DNA of 64,000 nt from CAUZFZ01 sp963579025 (GCA_963579025.1 CAUZFZ010000038.1:1-64000); one strand, 5' to 3'. Counted from the stretch's first letter, positions 44,149 through 53,964 are shown. Notes: generated from the letters alone by a model not told the origin. A program made the numbers and translations.

Positions 44149-45153
44149 CTACCGTTTCGTAGAGGTCCGAATCGTCAATTCGGAGACCTTCCACGCAGAG
44201 CCCTCCTTCTTGACCAGAATCGAGATGAACTTCTCGCCGCTCTTGAGACTTATCTGGCGTCCCCCGTTCTTGCTGCGAGGCTTGGTTGTCAGTTCCGGTC
44301 GTTCGAAGGTTTTCTTGAAGCTGGCCTTTTCTTCATCGCTCAGCTTTCCGGCGCGAATCTTGACGAGATCGCCTCGCGCACGGCTGCTGATGTATTTGCC
44401 TATGTCTTTGAGGTTTCCGGACCGCAGCCCCACCACGAGTTGGAAGGCCGGAAACTCGGGAGAACCCTCTTCGGGGGCTCGAGGTTGGCCGCCACCCTCG
44501 GAATCCAACTCACCCCCTGTTCCAGCCAGGCCGCCATCGGGTGTGAACCCATTTTCGTCGCCGGGCAAGGCATCGGTTGTTCCCTCCGGTGCCGAGTTAC
44601 CTCCGTCGCCAGGCAGTGGATCGGTTGAATTCTCGTCGCCCGGCAGTGGATCAGTGGAATTCTCGTCACCCGGCACTGCATCGGTGTAATTCTCCTCGCC
44701 TGGCAGTGGATCGGTGGAATTCTCGTCGCCGGGTAGTGGATCGGTGGAATTCTCGTCACCGGGTAGTGGATCGGTGGAATTCTCGTCACCCGGCACTGCA
44801 TCGGTGTAATTCTCCTCACCTGGCAGTGGATCGGTGGAATTCTCCTCGCCGGGTAGTGGATCGGTGGAATTCTCGTCGCCCGGTATCGCGTCGCCGGGCA
44901 TCGCGTCGTCGGGCATCGCGTCCGTAGCTGAATTGGGGTCGCCGCCTTCCATACCGGCCATCATGTCGCCCTGGTCGGACTCGACAGTTGAACTGTCATC
45001 CGCACCGTCGTCCGATCCTGCTGACTGGGTTGTGGAGCCAGCATCAGCACATCCACCGACGAAAACCGATACACCGAGCAATGTCGACAATGCGAGCCAC
45101 GTGACCGGATTCGCTCCAGCCCGTTGCGATCTGTTGCCTGGGGAGAGTTTCAT
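44149..45153 (-). CDS. Lipoprotein with acidic decapeptide repeats
   Basis: A 334-aa protein. A signal peptide ends in VGGC (Cys35), so it is a likely lipoprotein. Residues 36-90 are Ser/Asp/Met-rich. Residues 91-180 are nine tandem decapeptides of the form PGDENSTDPL, with variants PGEENSTDPL and PGEENYTDAV. The linker continues to about 230. The C-terminal 100 residues form a folded-looking domain (FQLVVGLRSGNLKDIGKYI, KLSDEEKASFKKTFERP, EKFISILVKKEGSAWKVSELTI), perhaps SnoaL/NTF2-like (weak). The repeat arm is a disordered acidic spacer lifting the domain off the membrane (inference). Confidence 0.82.
   Translation of the reverse strand: MKLSPGNRSQRAGANPVTWLALSTLLGVSVFVGGCADAGSTTQSAGSDDGADDSSTVESDQGDMMAGMEGGDPNSATDAMPDDAMPGDAIPGDENSTDPLPGEENSTDPLPGEENYTDAVPGDENSTDPLPGDENSTDPLPGDENSTDPLPGEENYTDAVPGDENSTDPLPGDENSTDPLPGDGGNSAPEGTTDALPGDENGFTPDGGLAGTGGELDSEGGGQPRAPEEGSPEFPAFQLVVGLRSGNLKDIGKYISSRARGDLVKIRAGKLSDEEKASFKKTFERPELTTKPRSKNGGRQISLKSGEKFISILVKKEGSAWKVSELTIRTSTKR
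44614..44883. repeat. 30-bp tandem repeat, nine units
   Basis: Nine in-frame 30-bp units code for decapeptides of the lipoprotein at 44149-45153. The order is D-type, E-type, EENYTDAV, three D-type, EENYTDAV, two D-type. The recurrence of the EENYTDAV unit every four units shows a higher-order 120-bp duplication. Units of this kind are prone to change in number by slippage. Confidence 0.9.
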
Positions 45154-45463
45154 GGAGACAGCTCCTGATCAGTTGAAGAGGGAATAGGCGATTGTTTCAG
45201 TTGCCCATCCGGGCGACTGGAACTCAAGGGGTGGTTGAACAGTTTCGATTGAGAGTTCCTGAGACAGGAACGAGTGAATACAGTCGGCGGCTGGTGGAGT
45301 ACCGCCCCGGCTGATCATGCAATCGGACCTGACTGACAATCGATCCGCTCTCCCTTTGCTGAATCACAACGCCACGAAGCATGACGACGCGGTCTTCGGT
45401 CAGGTGCTACAAGGTACCGGTTTCACTTCATATCCGCACGCCGAATTCTGGGCTGACGCTTTC

Positions 45464-46165
45464 ATGACGACGATTCTTGAGACGATCAAGTCGAATCTGA
45501 CTCGCGTTCGCCAGCAAATTGACGACGCGTGTCAGCGTAGCGGACGTCATTCGGACAGCGTGGCGCTGGTCGCCGTGACCAAGTACGCCAAGCCCGATTG
45601 GGTGCGTGCCCTTATTGATCTGGGCCAGGTTCGACTCGGCGAGAGTCGACCTCAGCAGTTGGCTCTGCGAGCCAGCGAAATGCCATCTCACGTCGAGTGG
45701 CACCTAATCGGGCACCTGCAGAGGAACAAGGTCGACATGGTCCTCCCGCCAGTCCAGCTCATTCATTCGGCGGACAGCGTCCGTCTGCTGAACCGGATCA
45801 GCCTGAGCTCGGTCGGACTTGAGCGGTCCACGAATGTCCTGCTGGAGGTCAATGTTTCAGGTGAGGAGTCAAAGGACGGATTCACCCCGACTGCTCTACG
45901 TGAAGCATGGCCCCAAATCGCTCAACTGGATCGTCTGCACGTTCAGGGCCTGATGACGATGGCGCCGCGGGCCGACGAACCGGAATCGGCGCGTCCGGTT
46001 TTTGTCAGCCTGCGAGAATTGCGAGACGAACTTGCAGGGCGACCGGACGACGGGCGTCCGCTGCCGGAACTCTCCATGGGGATGAGCCGCGACTTCGAAG
46101 TGGCGATCGAAGAGGGATCGACGTTGGTCCGAGTCGGCAGCAGCCTGTTCGAGGGCCTGAGCTGA
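45464..46165 (+). CDS. YggS/PROSC-family PLP-binding protein
   Basis: A 233-aa protein of the YggS (PLPBP) family, which binds pyridoxal phosphate as a monomer and helps PLP homeostasis. Motifs: VALVAVTKYAKPD with the PLP-binding Lys, LGESRPQQ, VEWHLIGHLQRNK, LLEVNVSGEESKDGF, VQGLMTMAP, LSMGMSRDFEVAIEEGST and VRVGSSLF. The frame opens at 45317, but ATG 45464 (MTTILETIKSNL) begins the family match. It is usually monocistronic; the next gene is convergent. Confidence 0.93.
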   Translation: MTTILETIKSNLTRVRQQIDDACQRSGRHSDSVALVAVTKYAKPDWVRALIDLGQVRLGESRPQQLALRASEMPSHVEWHLIGHLQRNKVDMVLPPVQLIHSADSVRLLNRISLSSVGLERSTNVLLEVNVSGEESKDGFTPTALREAWPQIAQLDRLHVQGLMTMAPRADEPESARPVFVSLRELRDELAGRPDDGRPLPELSMGMSRDFEVAIEEGSTLVRVGSSLFEGLS

Positions 46166-46202
46166 ATTTCGCAGGCGGCTGGTAGTCAGTGGCGAGTGTC
46201 GT

Positions 46203-47207
46203 TCAATGGAAACGCACTGACAGACCCGTTCCCGCAAAGAAGTCGTCTGCAGCCGAGTTCAGGCCCAGACCTGCCCGAATGTCCCATTGAATGTCGTTAC
46301 CGAACAGAACTGCGAAGCCGCCGTTCATGTAGTGCTCGGACTTCACCCCGTTCGCACTGTGGGGGAAGAGGGCATACCACTCGGCGTACACACTGGTCGT
46401 TTCGGTCAATGAGAGGCCGGTCGCGATCGACTGAGCCCATTCCGTGTAGGCATGCTGAGAGTCATCCACTGCCCGGTTAAATTGCGTGCTGCCGGCGAGG
46501 CTGAGTTCATCGCTCAGTGCCCACGAATAAACCCAGTTGACACCCGGCTGCAGTTGATCACTGGTGAAAGCGTTACTTCCGGCCGGGATTGTCATCTGCG
46601 GCAGGATGGCCATCTCCGGGAAGATGCCTTCCTGCGGAGTCAGACCAATTTTGGCTCCGAAGTAGATGTCTTCCAGTCCGCTCGTCGAGTCCCGTACTCC
46701 CGACACGCTCGTCCGTTCGGTCACGGGAAACAGAGCCAGACGCCACTCGAACCATTCGGCGAACATTCCGTAGCGGTAAAGTGGCTCACCCCAGCTATGG
46801 CTGCGGACGGTCTCTCCGCCGGCACTGTCGGTCGTATAGGTGTATCCCGCTTCGATCTGCAGCACTCCGTTGCCGACCGTACTGGACGCTTCGGTGAAAT
46901 CCGGACGATCCGTCACCAGCGGTGACGAAAGATCGGGGCCGCCGGAAAAGGAGGTCCCGTAGCTCCACTGAAAGAGAGTGCCCGGGCAGCTTATCGCGGT
47001 CTCAAGGAGATGAGACACGTGGGTGACTTCAGCTGTGTCCTCTGCACCCCATGCCTGAGCAACGGACTGCTGCTCCGTTGGTACAGTTGCGTCAACATTG
47101 TCCGATTCCTGGGCGGATGCAGGACGCGCCAACACGCACCCGAACAGAACCAGGACTGACATCACGGCCGGACGGATGGGTGAAAAACCAGACATGAAGA
47201 GCCTCAA
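46203..47207 (-). CDS. Outer-membrane beta-barrel-like protein
   Basis: A 334-residue protein with a signal peptide (residues about 14-33, ending ARPASA-Q). The mature part has alternating aromatic and polar residues typical of barrel strands (VLQIEAGYTYTTDSAGG, LYRYGMFAEWFEWRLALF) and ends in a terminal aromatic-containing strand (GTGLSVRFH). It resembles the putative MetA-pathway/transporter family (PF13557), marked by TDRPDFTEASSTVGNG. Function is unknown, with outer-membrane passage the usual suggestion. ATG 47207 or 47195 (MSGFSP) are both possible starts. Confidence 0.8.
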   Translation of the reverse strand: MRLFMSGFSPIRPAVMSVLVLFGCVLARPASAQESDNVDATVPTEQQSVAQAWGAEDTAEVTHVSHLLETAISCPGTLFQWSYGTSFSGGPDLSSPLVTDRPDFTEASSTVGNGVLQIEAGYTYTTDSAGGETVRSHSWGEPLYRYGMFAEWFEWRLALFPVTERTSVSGVRDSTSGLEDIYFGAKIGLTPQEGIFPEMAILPQMTIPAGSNAFTSDQLQPGVNWVYSWALSDELSLAGSTQFNRAVDDSQHAYTEWAQSIATGLSLTETTSVYAEWYALFPHSANGVKSEHYMNGGFAVLFGNDIQWDIRAGLGLNSAADDFFAGTGLSVRFH

Positions 47208-47423
47208 TTCATTGAGCTGCCGGGTCGTGATCGAGCCGAATTCAGGCAGTTGCCGGCGCTCGTCCCGCGTCCCGCATGGTTTCCGTTTGCAGGCGTGAAA
47301 ATGCTATAACCAGCAAAACACGCTGAATTTCCGAAGTTATTGTCATCTTCGGCAGGATTCGCCCAGGCAGTTCACCCGAAGTTTGGTTTTTTTGAGTCAC
47401 CAAAACCTGCTGGAGAGAATCCG

Positions 47424-48239
47424 TTGGCGAAGAGGCCACCGATCTATAATGCGCACGAACGCGACAACTTGCGGGCTGCGGGGCGATTCAATGCGCAGGT
47501 CATGGATTTCATCCGTCCGCATGTGAAGCCGGGTGCCGAGACCAGTGTGCTGGACCGAATGATCTATGAGTACACCATGGATCACGGGCATATCCCGGCG
47601 TGTCTTGGATACAACGGGCCGGCCAACGCTCCGCCGTATCCGAAAAGCACGTGCATGAGCCGCAACGAGATCGTCTGCCATGGCATCCCGGGCGAGTGGG
47701 TGCTGCAGGAGGGCGACATCGTCAACATCGACCTGACGACGATCGTCAACGGCTGGCACGGCGATCAGTCGGAGACCTTTCTGATCGGCGAGGTTTCGCC
47801 GAAGGTAAAGCGTCTGGTTCAGGCGACGTTTGAAGCTTTGTGGGTCGGGATTCGATCGATCAAGCCGTACGGCTACGTGCGTGACATTGGCGCAGCGATT
47901 TACAGCTACGCCATGGAACGCGAGTACGAGGTCGTGCGGGAGTTTCAGGGGCATGGCCTGGGTCGGGCGTTTCATCAGGAACCCGGCATCCCTCATTTCT
48001 GGTTCAAAGGCCGCAAGGAAGGCGGCCAGGTCATTCGACCGGGAATGTGCTTCACGATCGAGCCGATGCTCAACGAAGGCACATGGCGGACGCGCACCGA
48101 CAAGTTCGACGGATGGACGGTGCGTACGGCCGACAACAAACTGTCGGCGCAGTTCGAGCACACGATCCTGATGACCGAAGACGGCCCGGAAATCACAACT
48201 CCGACGACGAATGGTCCCCAGGAGGGGCATCAGTTCTGA
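47424..48239 (+). CDS. map: Type I methionine aminopeptidase
   Basis: A 271-aa enzyme removing the initiator Met. Key parts: RAAGRFNAQVMDFIRPHVKPG, GYNGPANAPPYPKSTCMSRNEIVCHGIP with the substrate His, GDIVNIDLTTIVNGWHGDQSE with two metal-binding Asp, GHGLGRAFHQEP with the metal His, MCFTIEPMLNEG with a metal Glu and AQFEHTILMTEDG with the last Glu. All metal ligands are present. The start is proposed at TTG 47424 (preceded by GGAG eight bases upstream; MAKRPPIYNAHE). The frame is open to TTG 47340, which would add 28 residues (HPKFGFFESPKPAGENP). Confidence 0.93.
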   Translation: MAKRPPIYNAHERDNLRAAGRFNAQVMDFIRPHVKPGAETSVLDRMIYEYTMDHGHIPACLGYNGPANAPPYPKSTCMSRNEIVCHGIPGEWVLQEGDIVNIDLTTIVNGWHGDQSETFLIGEVSPKVKRLVQATFEALWVGIRSIKPYGYVRDIGAAIYSYAMEREYEVVREFQGHGLGRAFHQEPGIPHFWFKGRKEGGQVIRPGMCFTIEPMLNEGTWRTRTDKFDGWTVRTADNKLSAQFEHTILMTEDGPEITTPTTNGPQEGHQF

Positions 48240-48332
48240 TTGCACGTGCAACGTCCGGCCCTTATTGATGGCACGCTGCGCAACATGTTTAGAGTCTTCC
48301 GTCGTCAGGCATGCGCGCCGTGCGCGCGCATC

Positions 48333-48395
48333 GTAGGATGGGCACTCCTGCCCGTCCCTGCACCGGCAATGGACGGGCAAGAGTGCCCATCCTAC
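48333..48395. repeat. Intergenic palindromic repeat
   Basis: Arms at 48333-48357 and 48371-48395 differ by one base and match the arm sequence inside the kinase giant (5226-5297); the loop here is 13 bp. It lies after map. It is transcribed either way and could act as a strong hairpin. Confidence 0.9.
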
Positions 48396-48446
48396 TTTTG
48401 GTTGCGGCTTTGCCGCTTTGGGAAGTCGTCGCAACATTCGGTCATG

Positions 48447-48543
48447 ATTTGTCATTAGTTATTTGTCATTTGACATCGCGGTGACGGCGATGACACGAGC
48501 TTGGCAATGACAAATGAGAATTGACAAATAACTAATGATAAAT
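48447..48543. repeat. AT-rich inverted repeat
   Basis: Arms 48447-48474 and 48518-48543 pair through ATTTGTCATTAGTTATTTG and its inverse with two or three mismatches. The inner part also has TGACATCGCGGTGACGGCGATG. The AT-rich arms contrast with the GC-rich surroundings and suggest a small MITE-like element. Confidence 0.8.
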
Positions 48544-48608
48544 CGACGTTCTGCGGACACAGTTGCTGCACGCGTCGTGTGCACGACAAGACGAAGGACG
48601 CATCCAGG

Positions 48609-50417
48609 ATGGCCGAATCAGCTCCTGAACCTCCGCCGAAGGGTGAATCTTTTCCGGTCGCTGATGTTCGTTCGTCAAGAGCCGCGTCGGCCAGCTCGTC
48701 CGGGCAAAGCCTGATCACTCGCGTGTGGTTGCTGACGGGCCTGTGCCTGATCGTTGCCATCGTGCTGGTGGTCTGGAATCAGAAACCATCCGGCCCAGGC
48801 ATCACGATTCGATTCGAACAGGGCCACGGCCTCAAACCTGGAAACACACTCCAACATCGTGGCATCGAAGTCGGTGAAGTCACCACCGTGCAGCTCGACG
48901 CGGCAAGCGAAGGCGTGGTGGTCACGGTCGAACTGCAGCCGCAGGCGAAGTCGCTCGCACGACACGGCAGCGAGTTCTGGATTGTCCGACCGCGCGTCAG
49001 CCTGACGCGTATTACGGGACTCGACACAGTTGTCGGCGCCCGCTACCTGTCGGTGCAGCCCGGACCCGAGAACTCCGATCCAAAGTTCGACTTTGACGGG
49101 CTGGAAACGCCGCTGACCCTAATTGATTCGGAAGCCGTCGACGTCTCGATTCAGTTCTCTGAGGGACACGGTCTGTCTGTCGGCGATCAGGTGCGGCATC
49201 GAGGCATCGTGGTCGGAGAAGTCACGACCGTCGATCTCAACAAGGACCTGAACGGTGTCACGGTCCTTGCGCGACTGGCCGCGAGCGCCACTCGTCTGGC
49301 ACGGGCAGGCACGCAGTTCTGGGTCGAACGTCCGGCGGTCAATGCGGCAGAAGTTCGAGGTCTCGATACGCTGCTTGGCGGGCGATACATCGCCGTCCAA
49401 CCGGGTGCAGCCGACGGCGAACTTCAGACGGAATTCGAAGGTGTAACCAATGCACCGACAGGCGAACTCCCCGAGGGTGGCCTGGAAATCATGCTGGAAG
49501 CCACCACACGCGGCGGGCTGAAGCGGGGAGTACCTGTCCTCTATCGAGGTCTTCCAATCGGTCGTGTCTTCGCGGTTGGCCTGGCCAGCGATGCCGCCTC
49601 TGTCGATGCCCGTGCGTGGATTGAGGCCCCATACCGCCACCTCGTACGGACCAACACACAGTTTTGGATGATGAGCGGAATCGACGTGTCAGTCGGTCTG
49701 TCTGGAGTTCAGGTCTCGGCCGATTCACTGTCGAGCATCATGCTGGGCGGCATCTCGCTGGCGACTCCTGATGCACCGGGCGTTCCAGTCAGCACAGGTC
49801 ATCGATTCACTTGTGCGACTAAAGCGGAAGATGAGTGGTTGGAATGGCGACCGCGACTGGCTCTGGGTGTAGACAGCCTGCCGTCCGGTGGGATGCTCCC
49901 CAAACCGGTGAGAGCCTCACTGCGATGGCAGACGAAGGTGTTTGGTTTCCGGCGGGACCGTCAGCGATCTGGCTGGGTGTTGCCCTTGTCGGACGGTCGG
50001 CTGTTCGGTCCTGCGGACCTGCTCTCGCCGGTTGCAGAAGCTCTCGACGGTAAGACGACCCTCGAGGCCGCAGGCCAATCCCTTGTCGTGACTGCCGACA
50101 ACACAAGTGTGATTGGACCGCTGGCCGTTGTGACATCGACCGAGTCCTTTGCGGAACCTGACACGCGATGGCCACGCGAACGAATCAAAAGGTCAGACGA
50201 GCCGATCGATTGCCTGGTCATTACATCGGGCATCGAACCGCTCAGCATCTCCGCCGCCCGATTCACCGCCAGCAAGGTCGGCTGGAGCGTTGACCCGGCG
50301 GTGTCTCTGACTGCGGATCATCACGGAGCATGTGTCGTCTCCCGTGAGACCGGCGATGTAGTCGGTGTTGTGGTGATTCAGGACACGGCCGCAATCGTGG
50401 TTCCGTCGCCTGGTTAG
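48609..50417 (+). CDS. Membrane protein with three MCE domains (PqiB/MlaD-like)
   Basis: A 602-residue protein. One transmembrane helix at about 35-55 (VWLLTGLCLIVAIVLVVW) is followed by three MCE repeats. Each has the pattern I.IRFEQGHGLKPGNTLQHRG then EVGEVTTV, at about 65-165, 178-280 and 295-400. Later residues (about 400-602) have no familiar fold. Such proteins form rings or tubes that carry lipids across the periplasm. PqiA-like and ATPase partners are not adjacent in this window. ATG 48609 has AAGGA upstream. Confidence 0.88.
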   Translation: MAESAPEPPPKGESFPVADVRSSRAASASSSGQSLITRVWLLTGLCLIVAIVLVVWNQKPSGPGITIRFEQGHGLKPGNTLQHRGIEVGEVTTVQLDAASEGVVVTVELQPQAKSLARHGSEFWIVRPRVSLTRITGLDTVVGARYLSVQPGPENSDPKFDFDGLETPLTLIDSEAVDVSIQFSEGHGLSVGDQVRHRGIVVGEVTTVDLNKDLNGVTVLARLAASATRLARAGTQFWVERPAVNAAEVRGLDTLLGGRYIAVQPGAADGELQTEFEGVTNAPTGELPEGGLEIMLEATTRGGLKRGVPVLYRGLPIGRVFAVGLASDAASVDARAWIEAPYRHLVRTNTQFWMMSGIDVSVGLSGVQVSADSLSSIMLGGISLATPDAPGVPVSTGHRFTCATKAEDEWLEWRPRLALGVDSLPSGGMLPKPVRASLRWQTKVFGFRRDRQRSGWVLPLSDGRLFGPADLLSPVAEALDGKTTLEAAGQSLVVTADNTSVIGPLAVVTSTESFAEPDTRWPRERIKRSDEPIDCLVITSGIEPLSISAARFTASKVGWSVDPAVSLTADHHGACVVSRETGDVVGVVVIQDTAAIVVPSPG

Positions 50418-50473
50418 AAGTTGGGGAAGACTCGCCTTGAGGCCGGTCTTCCAACTGAACCTGTCGTTCGCGG

Positions 50474-51628
50474 CTACCGTCCCAGCGCCGACTCAATAAA
50501 CGGCCACATGAGATCGGGGTAGAACTTGTGGCCGTCCGCACCCCATTTGTGCTGGAACCGACTCGGTGCACCGGCCGCATCATAAATCAAACGGACACGG
50601 GCCATCGCCGCTTCGACATCCGGAAACGAATGCAGTCCGTCCATCCGCCCATGAACAGCCAGCATGGACCGAGGCGCGGTGAGCGCCCCGACATCTGCCA
50701 TGTCACCAAGTTCTGACTGAGCACGTGGCACGACGCAGCAATCGCAATGAAAGACGAACCCCGTGGAACTGGTGTAGGACGTGAATGAACAGCTCGGAAT
50801 CGCAACCGAAATCCGTTCATCCAGTGCGGCGGCGTATACAGTCAGGACTCCACCACCGGAATTCCCCAGCAGCACGACCTTCTTCCGATCGACAAGCAGA
50901 AGCTCCCGCAGAGCCCAGTCAAGCAATCGTTGCGTGTCCCAGACGCGTTCCCCCACGGCTGTCCTGCCAGCGAGCAGACAGTGAATCAACTGAGCCCGAC
51001 AGGCCCGTCTGCCGTGACGACCTTTGGGATCAGTGATCGAAACATCTGCGGCCAGTCCACGCGTCGCCGGCACGAGTGTCAGGAAACCCCGCTTGACGGC
51101 CTGCACACCGATATCTCCATCCTTTGCCTGCGTGGTCTTTCGATGTTCGTCATCTCGATAGACACCCGCGTAGGTGTTCCAGCCGTCGCTGTCATGGCCG
51201 TGAGCGCACATCGCCAGCGGCAACGGCAGCGTTGAATCGTGGATCGGCGTAAGTAACCAGAACGGAATCGTAACACCCGGCTCTGTCTCGATCTGGCCGC
51301 GTTGTCGAAAGTACCCGTCTTCCATGATTGATTCGTCGAAACGGACAACGGGTTCGTGATCGCCGGCATCCCGTGCGATGCGATCCAGCCCAAGCAGGTC
51401 GCCCAGCTTCTTTCTCGCGTCCCGCTGCCACGACTTGAAGCCGCCCGGATAGTCCGCTCGAAATGCCAGACGACTTGTGGTCGGATGACCGGTGTCCTTC
51501 GCATGGAGCCGTTGCAGGTATCGGCCGACCCTATCTTCGTATTCCACGAAGGGTTTCGGCGATTCTTCCTGGGCTGCGGCGAGCTGCGTCAGCAACAGAA
51601 CCGGAACCAGTGTCAGAGAGCGGTTCAT
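50474..51628 (-). CDS. Exported alpha/beta hydrolase (acetyl-xylan-esterase-like)
   Basis: A 384-aa protein with a signal peptide (MNRSLTLVPVLLLTQLAAA-Q). The core has the hydrolase fold with the nucleophile elbow GNSGGG, an oxyanion-side ALAMCAHGHDSDGWNTY block, and late LAVHGRMDGLHSFPDVEAA and HKWGADGHKFYP with the Asp and His of the triad. It is closest in outline to dienelactone-hydrolase/acetyl-xylan-esterase-like proteins of planctomycetes. It is expected in the periplasm, hydrolysing an ester of a polysaccharide or other compound. The start is ATG 51628, not 51724, because the signal begins there. Confidence 0.82.
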   Translation of the reverse strand: MNRSLTLVPVLLLTQLAAAQEESPKPFVEYEDRVGRYLQRLHAKDTGHPTTSRLAFRADYPGGFKSWQRDARKKLGDLLGLDRIARDAGDHEPVVRFDESIMEDGYFRQRGQIETEPGVTIPFWLLTPIHDSTLPLPLAMCAHGHDSDGWNTYAGVYRDDEHRKTTQAKDGDIGVQAVKRGFLTLVPATRGLAADVSITDPKGRHGRRACRAQLIHCLLAGRTAVGERVWDTQRLLDWALRELLLVDRKKVVLLGNSGGGVLTVYAAALDERISVAIPSCSFTSYTSSTGFVFHCDCCVVPRAQSELGDMADVGALTAPRSMLAVHGRMDGLHSFPDVEAAMARVRLIYDAAGAPSRFQHKWGADGHKFYPDLMWPFIESALGR

Positions 51629-51858
51629 ACTTGTCACGTTCTGAATCCTCCCGAAAGACGACAACAGACTGAAGCAGCTCCGAGGCGACATCCGCGCTGT
51701 CGGAATGTCTCGCCAAATCGGCATGGCTAAGATACGCGTCTCAAGTCACTCAATCGAGGCCCGGCATCGATCAGTCTGCCACGGATCTGCATGTGAGAAT
51801 CAGGAGTGACCGGGCAAATCGCAAAACAAGACCAGCCAGAGCCTGCAGGGAGACGCGG

Positions 51859-53964
51859 ATGAACATGCTGACTTGGAGACCATCGCTCGCCGTCCTGATG
51901 CTGCTGTCAGGTGTGTCGCTGCCTGGTGTTGTTGATGCGGTTGCCCAGGACGTCCGTCAGGACGGCACCGGACAATCGTACGTTTCTCATCCACCGATGC
52001 GTGCTCTGCCGAGAAGTGCGAAGCGGCCCAAAGATGATGGCCGCGCGCACTTCGTTGATACCGTACGCGGCGATGATGCGAATGCGGGAAATGAAGAATC
52101 GCCGTGGAAGACGCTGAAGTACTCGGTGAGAAAACTGCAGCCCGGTGACACGTTGTATCTGCGGGAAGGCGTCTACTACGAAACCGCATCGTTGACTCGC
52201 TCAGGCACGGAGGAGTCGCCAATCACGATTCGATCGTATCCCGGCGAGACGGTCATTCTCGACGGCGGGCTTCGCGAGTTCTTCGACAATCCGCAGGCAT
52301 CGTGGGTGCCTTACAAGGATGGGGCTGCCGGCGAGTTCGTTTCGACTGCAAGTTATCCCGACGCCGACGCGCGGCGGGTCCCGTATCAGTTCCTGCCCGC
52401 GGCGTGGGAACCGATGTGGGGCAAAGAAGATGAGAGGCCGCTGGCCCTGGGGCACTTTGGTGATTCGATGGTGCCGCTTCACAGCTATCGCATTGCGGTC
52501 GATCTGCGTGCCACAAATGAGCGCTGGATCGGCAACAAGAACGAGATGCGCGACACGGGCATCTACTGCGGACCTGGACTGTGGTTCAATCGCGAGACTG
52601 GCCGCATACATATCCGACTGGCTCACCATCACCTGGAGGGACTCGGCAAGCGTTCGTACCGCGGCGAGACCGATCCGCGAAAAATCAAACTCGTAATTTC
52701 TGCTGGCTTTGGTGAGGAAGTGCTGCGTGTGAACGGAGTGCAGCACGTCCACATACAGGACATCGTATTTCGCGGCGCAACAGGCAGCCCGATGATCCAC
52801 GTGTACGGGTCGCAACACATCGAATTGGATCACGTGACCGTCTTCGGCGGCTTTCCGGCCTTACAGGTAAACGCGTCACAGAACATCCGTGTCACCCATT
52901 CGGCCTTCCGCGGACTGGCAGCGCCATGGACGTCGCGTGCTCACATGAAATACCGCGGGACGGCGTCGTACCAAATCCTGTTCCGCAACGATCAGCCACG
53001 AAATGAGAACATCGAATTTGCATGGTGTGAGTTTACCGACGATCACGATTTCGCATTTCTCCGGTACGTGAAGAACCTGCAGTTCCACCACAATTTCGTC
53101 GACAACTTCAACGACGACGGACTGGAGTGCGGCCCGAAGCTTCGCGACCACACCCTGTTCATCTACCAGAATCGAATTGGCCGCTGCCTGATCCCGATCA
53201 CTCAACATGAAATCGAGAAAGACGAGGCACCGCTTGACCACGATCCCGCGGCTGGCGTGTTTCTGTATCGAAACGTCTTTGACATGCGCGGCGGTACCTA
53301 CCGTGGGCCACCCACTGAACCCGATCCAACCGGCGTCTACATCGGACGTGAAGGTCATCTGGTCGGCGATCATGGTGGCCCGATCTGGCCGGTGATGCAC
53401 GTTTACCACAACACCTTCCTGCGCGAGACGGCGGTCTTTCGCAACTACTATCTGTTTGGAATGGGCGCACAGGGACTGCGTCACAACGAACGCGACGTGT
53501 TTAACAACATCTTCGTTCAGATGGACCGTGTGCCCGGCGCAGGCTTTGCCGGGAAGGTGGCTGCGAATGTCCGTGAAGGCGGCAACCTGCTGTGGGGCGT
53601 AAAAGAAGGGCCGCAGTTCGCGGGCGACCTGTTCGGCAAATTCCGAGCGTCACCACTCTTTGCAGAGAGTCAGAAGGTCTATGCCCCTGGCTGGACGACA
53701 CAGGATCGTCTGGTTGATCCGCGTTTCGTCAGTCTGCCCTCCGACTGGAGGACTCCGGCGGACCTGCGGCTCCGGCCAGACAGCCCGGGCGTCAACTCAG
53801 GTCAGTCCCTGCCACCAATCTGGCCCGATCCGCTCCGCAGCGCCGATGCCGACCAGCCGGACATTGGCGCGTTGCCGCTGGGGACGACACCGTGGGGCAT
53901 CGGAATCGACGGACGCATGTCCCTCTTCGGAGAAGGGACCGCGAATGCAGCAGATGTTCGCTGA
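51859..53964 (+). CDS. Right-handed beta-helix protein (DUF1565-like)
   Basis: A 701-residue exported protein with a signal peptide (LAVLMLLSGVSLPGVVDAVA). Early residues have the DUF1565-type opening FVDTVRGDDANAGNEESPWKTLKYSVRKLQPGDTLYLREG, here broken up as conserved Gly/Asp positions. The middle has beta-helix rungs such as HVHIQDIVFRG, HIELDHVTVFGG, IRVTHSAFRG, NIEFAWCEFTDD and LQFHHNFVDNFNDDG. The family includes polysaccharide lyases and related enzymes, so a role in binding or cleaving polysaccharides is possible. ATG 51859 follows GGGAGA. Confidence 0.83.
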   Translation: MNMLTWRPSLAVLMLLSGVSLPGVVDAVAQDVRQDGTGQSYVSHPPMRALPRSAKRPKDDGRAHFVDTVRGDDANAGNEESPWKTLKYSVRKLQPGDTLYLREGVYYETASLTRSGTEESPITIRSYPGETVILDGGLREFFDNPQASWVPYKDGAAGEFVSTASYPDADARRVPYQFLPAAWEPMWGKEDERPLALGHFGDSMVPLHSYRIAVDLRATNERWIGNKNEMRDTGIYCGPGLWFNRETGRIHIRLAHHHLEGLGKRSYRGETDPRKIKLVISAGFGEEVLRVNGVQHVHIQDIVFRGATGSPMIHVYGSQHIELDHVTVFGGFPALQVNASQNIRVTHSAFRGLAAPWTSRAHMKYRGTASYQILFRNDQPRNENIEFAWCEFTDDHDFAFLRYVKNLQFHHNFVDNFNDDGLECGPKLRDHTLFIYQNRIGRCLIPITQHEIEKDEAPLDHDPAAGVFLYRNVFDMRGGTYRGPPTEPDPTGVYIGREGHLVGDHGGPIWPVMHVYHNTFLRETAVFRNYYLFGMGAQGLRHNERDVFNNIFVQMDRVPGAGFAGKVAANVREGGNLLWGVKEGPQFAGDLFGKFRASPLFAESQKVYAPGWTTQDRLVDPRFVSLPSDWRTPADLRLRPDSPGVNSGQSLPPIWPDPLRSADADQPDIGALPLGTTPWGIGIDGRMSLFGEGTANAADVR

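Noticed and set aside
44614..44883. CRISPR-like array in the lipoprotein gene
   Set aside because: Continuous 30-bp in-frame coding units without spacers.
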